Origin: Bacillota bacterium
GTDB taxonomy: Bacteria > Bacillota > Clostridia > Christensenellales > CAG-138
Assembly: GCA_023390655.1 (NCBI GenBank)
Contig: JAEWCL010000018.1
Coordinates: forward strand, 92,323-156,322
Direction: 5' to 3'
DNA: 64,000 bases
A model generated the notes under the pieces. It was not told where the DNA came from and ran no database searches. It saw only the letters and a list, made by a program, of their open reading frames with translations. A program made the translations under genes and the position numbers. The number at the start of each line of letters is the position of its first letter. Position 1 is the stretch's first letter. Of the stretch, positions 41,577-48,945 are shown in pieces.

Positions 41577-43796
41577 ATGGAGCAGTTGACGGGCGAGGTC
41601 ACGCGCATCATATTCCGCAATATGGACAACGGCTATACGGTCCTGGAATTAATGGACGACAGCGGCGAGGAAACCGTGGCTGTCGGCGTGTTGCCGTTGC
41701 CGAACCCGGGCGAACGTGTGGAGCTTGTTGGAAGCTTTGTGGAGCACAAAAGCTACGGCAGGCAGTTTAAGGCGGAGGGCTGCACGATCCTCGCTCCCGC
41801 GACATTGAGCGCGCTCACAAGCTATCTTGGCAGCGGCCTTATCAAGGGCATCGGCGAGGCGACGGCGAAAAACATCGTCGCATACTTTGGGCTCGACACG
41901 CTGGAAATATTGGAACAGCAGCCTGAACGCCTCATTGAGGTTTCCGGCATCGGCCGCGCGCGGGCGGAAGGCATTATCCAATCGTTTTTGGAGCAGCGCG
42001 GCATGCGGGACGTCATGATGAAGATGTTAAGCTTTGGCATCACGGTGCGGCAGGCCATGCGGCTCTACCAGCTCTATGGCGCGGGCTGCATCCTGCGCGT
42101 GGAGGAAAACCCCTATAGCCTTGTGGAGGATGTGGAGGGCATCGGCTTTAAGACGGCGGACAAGATCGCCTACAACATGGGCATCGAGGTGACTTCGCCG
42201 CGCAGGCTGCGCGCGGGCGTACAGTATATGCTCATCTGGGCGCGGCAGGAGGGACACACGTACCTCCCGCGCGAGCCGCTGCTTGCGGGCGCATCGGAGA
42301 TGCTCGAGGTAGCGCCCGAGCTTATTGAGGACGAGCTTGACAAGCTTATTATAGAAGGCACATTGATTTATACGATGGCGGGGGAGACGGACGCCGTATA
42401 CCTTCCCGCCATGCACCATATGGAGCGGGACAGCGCGCGGCGGCTGTTGCTGCTTGCAAAAGCGCCGGAGGATACCGTGGACCCCGGCATCTCGCATGAG
42501 CTTTCGGATTTGGAGCGGGAGCTTAGGATTGAGCTCGCGCAGGAGCAGAAGAAGGCGGTACTCACAGCGCTCAAGGAAGGCGCGATGGTCATCACCGGCG
42601 GCCCCGGCACAGGAAAAACGATGATTTTGCAGTTCATCCTGCATATCCTCACCCGCCACGGGCTGGATTTTGCGCTGTGCGCGCCCACGGGCCGCGCCGC
42701 CAAGCGCATGACGGAGGCCACGGGATTTGAGGCCGCCACCATCCACCGCCTATTGGAATACGGCACGGAAGGGTTCTCCCGCTTTGCGCGCAATGAGGAC
42801 AACCCGCTCTTTTTCGATATGGTGATTATCGATGAAATGAGTATGGTGGACCTGCCGCTGATGTACGCGCTTTTGCGCGCGCTGCCCATCGGCACGCGGC
42901 TTGTGATGGTGGGGGATGCGGACCAGCTTCCGCCTGTGGGTGCCGGCACAGTGCTGCACGATATTATCGAAAGCGGTACCATTCCCGTAATTCGGCTGAC
43001 GGAAATCTTCCGCCAGGCGGACCGCAGCGGCATCGCCAAAAACGCGCACCGCATCAACGCCGGAAGGCTGCCGCAGCCGGAGCAAGACTCGGACTTTGTG
43101 TTTTTGAACTGCCCGGCGACGGAGCAGGCGCTCTCCCGCGTGATCGCCCTGTGCTGCGGGGAGGATGGCGCGCTGTTCTCGCGCGATCCGCAAAAGGACA
43201 TTCAGGTACTTTCTCCCACAAAGAAGGGGCCGCTGGGCGTCAAAAACCTCAACACCAGGCTGCAGGCGGCGTTGAATCCGCCCACGCCCCACAAGGCGGA
43301 GCGAGAATATGGGGATACGCTCTACAGAGAGGGCGACAAGGTCATGCAAATCAAAAACAACTATCGCCTGGAGTGGATGCGCACCAAGAAAGACGGCACG
43401 CCGGAACTTGGCACGGGCATTTACAACGGCGACCTTGGCACCATCTACCGCATGGACATGCAGGAGCAGACGCTCGACGTGCTGTTTGACGATGAACGTG
43501 TCGCCACCTATACCTTTCATCAGCTCGAGGAGCTGGAGCTTGCCTATTGCATCTCCATCCACAAAAGCCAGGGCAGCGAGTTCCCGGTGGCGATCCTGCC
43601 CATATTCGGGGGCCCGCCCATGCTGATGACAAGGAACCTTCTCTATACGGCCGTTACCCGCGCGCGCGCGCAGGTTATTATCGTGGGCCGGTGGGACAGC
43701 GTCGTGAAAATGGTGGAGAACAAGCACCAGCGCAGGCGCTACAGCGCCATGGGCAACCGTATTGCGGAGCTCGCCCCGCTGCTGCTGGAACAATAA
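41577..43796 (+). CDS. recD2: RecD2, ATP-dependent RecD-like DNA helicase
   Basis: The 739-residue protein has the RecD2 N-terminal extension with an OB-like fold and helix-hairpin-helix repeats (SGLIKGIGEATAKNIVAYFG, SGIGRARAEGI). The SF1B helicase core includes Walker A GGPGTGKT (about residue 339), CAPTGRAAKRMTEAT, VIIDEMSMVD, GDADQLPPVGAGTVL, TEIFRQ and the C-terminal ISIHKSQGSEF and TAVTRARAQV. It unwinds DNA in the 5'-3' direction and serves in repair without RecBC. GGTGGAGG precedes the ATG. It is followed 113 bases later by the ComF-type gene. Confidence 0.96.
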   Translation: MEQLTGEVTRIIFRNMDNGYTVLELMDDSGEETVAVGVLPLPNPGERVELVGSFVEHKSYGRQFKAEGCTILAPATLSALTSYLGSGLIKGIGEATAKNIVAYFGLDTLEILEQQPERLIEVSGIGRARAEGIIQSFLEQRGMRDVMMKMLSFGITVRQAMRLYQLYGAGCILRVEENPYSLVEDVEGIGFKTADKIAYNMGIEVTSPRRLRAGVQYMLIWARQEGHTYLPREPLLAGASEMLEVAPELIEDELDKLIIEGTLIYTMAGETDAVYLPAMHHMERDSARRLLLLAKAPEDTVDPGISHELSDLERELRIELAQEQKKAVLTALKEGAMVITGGPGTGKTMILQFILHILTRHGLDFALCAPTGRAAKRMTEATGFEAATIHRLLEYGTEGFSRFARNEDNPLFFDMVIIDEMSMVDLPLMYALLRALPIGTRLVMVGDADQLPPVGAGTVLHDIIESGTIPVIRLTEIFRQADRSGIAKNAHRINAGRLPQPEQDSDFVFLNCPATEQALSRVIALCCGEDGALFSRDPQKDIQVLSPTKKGPLGVKNLNTRLQAALNPPTPHKAEREYGDTLYREGDKVMQIKNNYRLEWMRTKKDGTPELGTGIYNGDLGTIYRMDMQEQTLDVLFDDERVATYTFHQLEELELAYCISIHKSQGSEFPVAILPIFGGPPMLMTRNLLYTAVTRARAQVIIVGRWDSVVKMVENKHQRRRYSAMGNRIAELAPLLLEQ

Positions 43797-43909
43797 TTCC
43801 TTTTAAAGATTGGAAATGACTTTAGGAAAATGAAAAAAAGCCGAAAAGAGGTAGGGAGATCGGCATTTTATCAAATCTGTTTTCAATTCATGCGAGTGGG
43901 AGATGCGTT

Positions 43910-44551
43910 ATGGAAGAGAAAACCGTATGGGATCAGTTTTTGGATGCATTATATCCGCCCGAGACCACCTGCTTTGGCTGTGACAGGGAAAAAGAGGTCA
44001 ACGGCGTAGGCCTGTGCGAGCGTTGCGCGGAGGAAGTCCGGCTGGCGGGCGTACTGCCGCCTAAGCCCGGCATTGCGGGGCTTTACGCGGGATTGGCATA
44101 TGACGAGGTACTCTATGGCGCGGTGCACCGCTTCAAATACAGCGATGTAACACACCTTGCCCGCAATTTTACGGCCTGCATGCGCCTGCCGGAGGAATGG
44201 AAGTTTGACGTCATTGCGCCCGTGCCGCTGTTTGAAAAAAGGGAACGCCAGCGCGGCTACAACCAGAGCCTGCTCATCGCAAAGGAACTCTCCAAAAGAT
44301 ATGGAGTGCGCGTGGAGCCGCATCTGCTGCGCCGCGTGGTGGATACGAAGCCGCAGGCGGAGCTTGATAAAGAAGAACGGGAAAAGAACGTGCTGGGCGC
44401 GTTTGCGGCAGCGCCCGCCGCCACAGGACGGACGGTATTGCTGGTGGACGATGTGGTGACCACCGGCAGCACACTCATGGCCTGCGCCACGGCGCTTAAG
44501 GAAGTAAGGGCGGCGCGTGTATACGCCGCATGCGCGTGCGCCGCGCTATAG
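43910..44551 (+). CDS. ComF-family phosphoribosyltransferase-like protein
   Basis: The 213-residue protein has an N-terminal four-Cys zinc motif (CFGCDREKE, CERC) and a phosphoribosyltransferase domain with the PRPP loop VLLVDDVVTTGSTL. Between them are VHRFKYSD, VIAPVPLFEKRERQRGYNQS and TKPQAELDKEERE, as in ComFC. In transforming bacteria ComF proteins help take up DNA, but homologues are present in many non-competent bacteria. No other competence gene is in the window. GGGAGATG precedes the ATG, and a shared bidirectional terminator follows. Confidence 0.9.
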   Translation: MEEKTVWDQFLDALYPPETTCFGCDREKEVNGVGLCERCAEEVRLAGVLPPKPGIAGLYAGLAYDEVLYGAVHRFKYSDVTHLARNFTACMRLPEEWKFDVIAPVPLFEKRERQRGYNQSLLIAKELSKRYGVRVEPHLLRRVVDTKPQAELDKEEREKNVLGAFAAAPAATGRTVLLVDDVVTTGSTLMACATALKEVRAARVYAACACAAL

Positions 44552-44560
44552 AGGAAGCAT

Positions 44561-44600
44561 AAAAACCGGCGGAAGGAAGAGTCCTTGCGCCGGCTTTTTT
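44561..44600. terminator. Bidirectional terminator between comF-type gene and spoIIID
   Basis: CCGGCG/CGCCGG and inner AAGGA/TCCTT form a long interrupted stem. T runs follow on both strands (44595-44600 on plus; 44561-44565 as T on minus), so it can end both convergent genes. Confidence 0.9.
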
Positions 44601-44614
44601 ATTGCGGGCACATC

Positions 44615-44926
44615 TCAACGCCCGGAAACCTTCCCCTGCTCCCGGTATTTGCGGCAGGTGGCCTGCCCGCCGCGGATATGGCGCTCGGCCTTGTTCACAT
44701 CGAGCACCCGCCGCACCTCATGTGCGAGCGTGGGGTTGATGCCCACGAGCCGCTCGGATACATCCTTGTGCACGGTAGATTTGCTTACCTTGAATATTTT
44801 TGCGGCGTCCCGCACGGTGGCCCCGTTTTCCACAATGTAGGAGGCGACCTGTAAGACCCGTTCCTCTATATACGCATCGGAGCTTCTTCCCCATCCCCAG
44901 TCCGCACCGCTCTGTTTTGTACGCAT
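44615..44926 (-). CDS. spoIIID: SpoIIID, mother-cell sporulation transcription factor
   Basis: The 103-residue protein matches SpoIIID almost throughout: DAYIEERVLQVASYIVENGA, then the helix-turn-helix ATVRDAAKIFKVSKSTVHKD, INPTLAHEVRRVLDVNKAERHIRGG. It acts in the mother cell during sporulation, switching from sigma-E to sigma-K programmes. A gap of one basic C-terminal stretch (YREQGKVSGR) is present. ATG 44926 is chosen over TTG 44947; GAGGGGG precedes it. A near-perfect sigma-E promoter lies 31 bases upstream. This gene is strong evidence for spore formation. Confidence 0.97.
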   Translation of the reverse strand: MRTKQSGADWGWGRSSDAYIEERVLQVASYIVENGATVRDAAKIFKVSKSTVHKDVSERLVGINPTLAHEVRRVLDVNKAERHIRGGQATCRKYREQGKVSGR

Positions 44927-44956
44927 GCACTCTACCCCCTCGAACAAGCTTAGTTA

Positions 44957-44986
44957 AGCGTATGTACAGGGTGAGGGGAATATGCC
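44957..44986 (-). promoter_or_regulatory. Sigma-E (sporulation) promoter of spoIIID
   Basis: On the minus strand, GGCATATT (44979-44986), a 14-bp spacer and CATACGCT (44957-44964) match the sigma-E consensus GKMATATT / N14 / CATACAMT at 15 of 16 positions. The spoIIID start codon is 31 bp downstream. Confidence 0.85.
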
Positions 44987-45193
44987 GGGGGAAAGCGGGG
45001 AAAAAGATTTGGACGTCAGAAACGGTCGTGCGGATTGGCTGTCGGCGCGGATCGCTTGACGTGTGCACGGATGCACCTGTTTTGAGGTTGGTTGCAAGAT
45101 TAAGAAATATGGGGTTCCGCAGCGTTATTCGAGGATTTTTTTGAAGTCGCAGAAGCTTTCATCGCGCCGTTCATGCAGTGTTCTTATAGCGCC

Positions 45194-45997
45194 TTATAGT
45201 AAGGAATCCTCAGCGTTTTGCAAAACGGATACGACTTCATATCCAAAGAAGTTGTCGGCAATTCGCAGAATGACATGTAAATCCTGCAATATGGATGGAT
45301 CTTCAACGTCGGAATACCACGCTTGCGCAAAGACGACATAAAAGAACCCATCACCCAGTGCCCTTTCACTTTTGTAGGTCAATGCAGGGGGATCAGGATC
45401 GTGCGGGATATAACAAAATGTATTGCTCCACAAGGAATCTGCGAAATCGGGATATGTTTCATACATAGAGTTCCGCCACTCTAGCAATTCCGATTCATTT
45501 AACTTGAAATGTTGCAGATCAAAAAAATCAGACGCCAGCTCCTCCACAGTTTGCTTCTCCATAGCAAATATGGCTTCGTAGTTTTGCCAACTGATCGATT
45601 CTGCAGGATAAAGCTTTGATGGATTTGGGTAACCGGGAAATTGCATATCGTAGAACATCCAGCAAAAGCTATCGCAAAAATCGAGGATGGCTTGTGAACT
45701 TAGCTCATCCGGCAGAAAAAAGCAGGGTAAAGATGTAAGCAATATATCGTGGCTCTCTATCGTTTCAATAAGCTCGATGGACAATGTTTCGGAAGCGTTT
45801 GCGTGCATAACAGCATCCGTCCAGTTGGTTTTTGCTGCATCCATGCGTCCGCGTGCCGCATCCATACGAACCTGCTCATAAATACGCGTCATGGAAACAG
45901 GGCTTGCAACAGCCGGGTTGGTTCCGCATGATAGAAGCAGTGCACTGCCGATTGCTAATATAGCCAGGATAAAAATAGATGTTCGTTTGCACTTCAT
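45194..45997 (-). CDS. Lipoprotein of unknown function; candidate immunity protein
   Basis: The 267-residue protein has a lipoprotein signal peptide: Lys/Arg at the start, hydrophobic ILAILAIGSALLL and lipobox LLSC with lipidated Cys24. The mature part (about 243 residues) is acidic, rich in aromatic residues and has several Cys, with no domain that I recognise. It is encoded 74 bases after the NlpC/P60 gene on the same strand, and its codon use is AT-rich like the two genes before it. The position and anchoring fit an immunity protein to a secreted peptidase; this is inference. Confidence 0.65.
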   Translation of the reverse strand: MKCKRTSIFILAILAIGSALLLSCGTNPAVASPVSMTRIYEQVRMDAARGRMDAAKTNWTDAVMHANASETLSIELIETIESHDILLTSLPCFFLPDELSSQAILDFCDSFCWMFYDMQFPGYPNPSKLYPAESISWQNYEAIFAMEKQTVEELASDFFDLQHFKLNESELLEWRNSMYETYPDFADSLWSNTFCYIPHDPDPPALTYKSERALGDGFFYVVFAQAWYSDVEDPSILQDLHVILRIADNFFGYEVVSVLQNAEDSLL

Positions 45998-46071
45998 CGT
46001 ATCACCATATCCCTTTCACTCTTTTGCCGGAGCATCGCAAATCGCAATGCTCCGGCTGTTAATTGAATGCG

Positions 46072-46515
46072 CTAGCCTTTTTTGTTTGGTTCCGGAGTAA
46101 TGTATCCGGTAACCACATAATTCTCTGAAAGCCAGTCCCATTCTTTACTAACATTGGGCCCATTCTGGGAGCCTGTAGATTCAATGATCCATCTTTGGCC
46201 ATCTACAGTACACAGGTAAACAGCTACATGGCTCACTTTACCGTTTTTCTCCCAAACCACTATATCACCAGGGTAAAGAGTGGATTTATTGATATCTCCT
46301 TTTTTTATGTACCAATCGTTATTCTTTGCAGTGCCTGCAAATCCTCTCGAAGTTGTATCGCCAAACACGTCAATACCGGCCTCTAAGTACATTGCGCTCA
46401 CGAGATCACTGCAATCGACGTAATGGTACGTTTCTCCATTTTTCTGATATTGTTTCTTTGTACCATACTCGTAATAAGGACTTATGTACTTAATAGAGTT
46501 CAGAATGATGTTCAT
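46072..46515 (-). CDS. NlpC/P60 (C40) peptidase domain, probably the C-terminal part of the preceding gene
   Basis: The 147-residue reading has a C40 cysteine peptidase core: catalytic Cys in YVDCSDLVSAMY, followed by STLYPGDIVVW and the catalytic His in GKVSHVAVYL. Such enzymes cut peptidoglycan stem peptides. The same frame is open upstream without stops through 46516-46680, and the codons there read as coherent protein (for example WNKALEELTGYTPRNDAAL). The upstream gene ends in a different frame at 46616. So the real product is probably a frameshifted or split version of one protein. ATG 46515 has GGAG six bases upstream and might start a short form. Confidence 0.75.
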   Translation of the reverse strand: MNIILNSIKYISPYYEYGTKKQYQKNGETYHYVDCSDLVSAMYLEAGIDVFGDTTSRGFAGTAKNNDWYIKKGDINKSTLYPGDIVVWEKNGKVSHVAVYLCTVDGQRWIIESTGSQNGPNVSKEWDWLSENYVVTGYITPEPNKKG

Positions 46516-46615
46516 TCGTTGCTCCTGTGTCAGAGCCGCATCATTTCTTGGCGTATACCCTGTTAATTCTTCAAGAGCCTTATTCCATAGTGTATTCCAC
46601 TGATTTTCACCCGAC

Positions 46616-47812
46616 TCACCCCTCCAAGGGGTTAGTTCCGTCTTTCTTCTTCTTGTTAGGATTTGAAGCCGGCACTTTAAATGACGGTGGAGTAGAAGTC
46701 AGCTTTGGTGATGGCGTAGAAGGCGGTATTGAAGGAGAAGGTGACGGGGTTGTAGTCGGCGTAGGTCTTGGAGACGGAGTTGGAGTCAACCTTGGGGTCA
46801 GCCTTGGGGTTGGGGTTACATCTTCATGATATCCCTGCTGTTTATTGGCGCCAACTGATAAACCCTGCTGAATCCAATCCCATGCCTTGCCCGCTGTTTG
46901 CTGGAGCTGATTCCACCATTCTTCAAACGCACTGCCAATATTCTGATATTCGGGAACTAAAAGGGATTTTTCGCTACGCACCCTATCAATACTCTTCGGA
47001 CTGTTATCAAGCCTTGTTGTGAAATTTCCCAGATACGGTGCGGCATACCCCGTCGTTGTACGGTTTTCCACAGTTGATGTGGATGCCAAGGGCTTAGCCT
47101 CTGCTTCCACGCCCAGCTTGTTAAATTTGTTTGCAAATTGCGTGCTTTGGATATTTGCCCTCAACCGCCTATCCCGCTCAATCTCTCCCTCTATCCGCTT
47201 ACGAACTGCTCCTTGATATTGCTGCGGATGATCGGGGAAAAGGTTTTTCCATTGCTCCGTTCCCTCGTAAAACAAGTTATAAGCGCGCTGCTCCCATGCC
47301 TCGGGCGAGAGCCAAGCATTCATTCCATCCATTAGTATATCATAGTAGAGTTTGCGCTGTGCATCTTCATTTGCGAATTTAACCACTTCCCTTGCTCTAT
47401 TTTTCCACTTGTCATCAAGGGAAGATCGGTCAACCATATCATAAAGCTTATCCCGTGCGCTGGCGGTCGGGCCAAGGATTGAAACGGCTCTCCCCATATC
47501 TCTTGCCGCTTTTTCCATAAAGCGCTCGTTCACAAAATAACCGTTGCCATTTTCATAACGAATCCCGGAACCCATTGATGGGTAAATAGGATACCGTGTG
47601 CTATTGTCTATCCATCCTGGCTCAAACGCTGTTTGCTGCCGCTCTTCACGAGGCGGACTGTGCAAGATTTTCTTATAGGCTGCGTCCGTCTCTTTGCCCC
47701 AAATTCCGTCTACGGCCACATTCAGACTGCGCTGATATTCTTTGACCGTGTCTCTGCTGTCAACACCCGCCGGTGGATGATAACCGTCAACATAGTATTT
47801 TTCTTGCCTCAT
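46616..47812 (-). CDS. Peptidoglycan-binding protein with Pro/Thr linker (N-terminal part of a split gene?)
   Basis: The 398-residue protein starts MRQEKYYVDGYHPPAG and has a PG_binding_1-like motif at 22-50 (VKEYQRSLNVAVDGIWGK). A long helical, mostly charged region follows (about 75-220). The C-terminus is a Thr/Pro/Ser linker (about 310-375, PTPRLTPRLTPTPSPRP) ending NKKKKDGTNPLEG. Such linkers normally join to a catalytic domain; here the domain (C40) is in the next frame after the stop. No signal peptide is seen, so a dedicated secretion route would be needed. It is AT-rich compared with the neighbouring genes. AAGGGGAAG precedes the ATG. Confidence 0.75.
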   Translation of the reverse strand: MRQEKYYVDGYHPPAGVDSRDTVKEYQRSLNVAVDGIWGKETDAAYKKILHSPPREERQQTAFEPGWIDNSTRYPIYPSMGSGIRYENGNGYFVNERFMEKAARDMGRAVSILGPTASARDKLYDMVDRSSLDDKWKNRAREVVKFANEDAQRKLYYDILMDGMNAWLSPEAWEQRAYNLFYEGTEQWKNLFPDHPQQYQGAVRKRIEGEIERDRRLRANIQSTQFANKFNKLGVEAEAKPLASTSTVENRTTTGYAAPYLGNFTTRLDNSPKSIDRVRSEKSLLVPEYQNIGSAFEEWWNQLQQTAGKAWDWIQQGLSVGANKQQGYHEDVTPTPRLTPRLTPTPSPRPTPTTTPSPSPSIPPSTPSPKLTSTPPSFKVPASNPNKKKKDGTNPLEG

Positions 47813-47830
47813 ACATTTCTTCCCCTTGTA

Positions 47831-47870
47831 AATAAAATAAAACGCCTCACTTCCAAGAAGAGAGACGTTT
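47831..47870 (-). terminator. Hairpin with T run in the leader of the peptidoglycan-binding gene
   Basis: On the minus strand, arms beginning AAACGTCTC and ending GAGGCGTTT (14 bp, one mismatch, wobble pairs) enclose TTG and are followed by TATTTTATTT. It lies directly upstream of the ribosome site of the gene starting at 47812, so it could be an attenuator or a remnant terminator. Confidence 0.55.
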
Positions 47871-47980
47871 AGATACTATTAGTATATCACGGTTTATTCT
47901 GTGTGTACGTATAGAATGATTATAAGAATATATTCACTATATGGTTTTGAATGAGAGAAGCTGCGATGGAATAACACCCC

Positions 47981-48574
47981 TTACGCCGTCTCCCAAGCCG
48001 CTTCCACGCCCACGGCGGAACGGGCCAGCATCATGATCAGCTCCACGCACGCATAGAACCCGAACATGATATCATGCAGGAATGCCTGCTCGGCTTCGAG
48101 ATACTTTTCCTGCAACAGCTCAAAACGCTCGAAGATTTCCGCAGCGTCCATACCGGCTTCCGCATTGGTAAGCAAGGTCAGTTCTTTGAGGGACTCATAG
48201 TTTTCCCGGAAGTACTGCGCCAGAGCGCTTTCATACATGGTGTGCTTCGCTGGGCCTGCGTGGAAGCGCGGGCTGTGCGCGTGGCAGAAAAAGTCCGTAT
48301 AAAAATGGCACAGCATGCCAAGGCGCAGCACATACTTTGCGCGGCGCTTCCTGCTTTCGTAGGCAAGGGGAATACGCAGCACAAGCTTCTGCGTGAGCTT
48401 TTTTACATGATCCGTGCTGTATTTTAGAAAGTGGGGACGGCTTAAGAACGAGGGCAAATAATCCGGCAGCACATTGCCTAACAAAAACCTGCGTTCATTG
48501 AGCGCCACGCCAAAATGCTTTTCCGCATAGTCCAGAAGCAGCCTGCCCATGAGCAGGTGTGAAGTCTTTTTCAA
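47981..48574 (-). CDS. Zinc-dependent phospholipase C-like protein
   Basis: The 197-residue protein has features of the zinc-dependent phospholipase C fold: an N-terminal SHLLMGRLLL, GNVLPDYLPSF, and LCHFYTDFFCHAHS, in which several His/Asp residues would bind metals. The C-terminal half is helical. The start is not certain: GTG 48583 overlaps the ribosome site GAGGTGG, whereas TTG 48574 has that site at good distance and gives KKTSHLLMG, so it is preferred. It is a single-gene unit between the 45-48 kb cluster and typA. Function in the cell is not known. Confidence 0.75.
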   Translation of the reverse strand: MKKTSHLLMGRLLLDYAEKHFGVALNERRFLLGNVLPDYLPSFLSRPHFLKYSTDHVKKLTQKLVLRIPLAYESRKRRAKYVLRLGMLCHFYTDFFCHAHSPRFHAGPAKHTMYESALAQYFRENYESLKELTLLTNAEAGMDAAEIFERFELLQEKYLEAEQAFLHDIMFGFYACVELIMMLARSAVGVEAAWETA

Positions 48575-48909
48575 TGGTTCCACCTCGTATTCACTATACC
48601 ATACATAACACGAAATTTGTCGAAAAGTCCAGCTTAAAATTCTGTAAATTCCTGTACAATCCGGTTACGCTGTATGGTTTATCCGGACGATGTTGCGCGT
48701 ACTCGCACCATGATGATAAAAAAGCCCCGTAATACCGCGGAAACCCGTATGGAACGGCCGCTGCCAGTAAACAAGCGGCTCCAGAATGTGCCATAAGGAC
48801 ATCCGTATATGTTCCTCCATGACAGATCAGCGGGCAACCCATTGTGCACAATTAGCCCATGTGGCAAATCGTCCCGCCAAGGGGTCATCCTCATGGCATA
48901 ACGACAGGC
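48575..48909. other. Intergenic region with the phospholipase-like gene promoter
   Basis: On the minus strand an extended -10 TGG-TATAGT is at 48593-48601, just upstream of the GAGGTGG ribosome site. No protein-coding gene is supported in the remaining bases, which lead to the typA terminator. Confidence 0.45.
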
Positions 48910-48936
48910 AAAACGGGGTCTGCAATGCAGACCCCG
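48910..48936 (-). terminator. Intrinsic terminator after typA
   Basis: CGGGGTCTGC and GCAGACCCCG form a 10-bp stem around AAT; on the minus strand TTTT follows. Confidence 0.85.
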
Positions 48937-48945
48937 CAAAATGGA

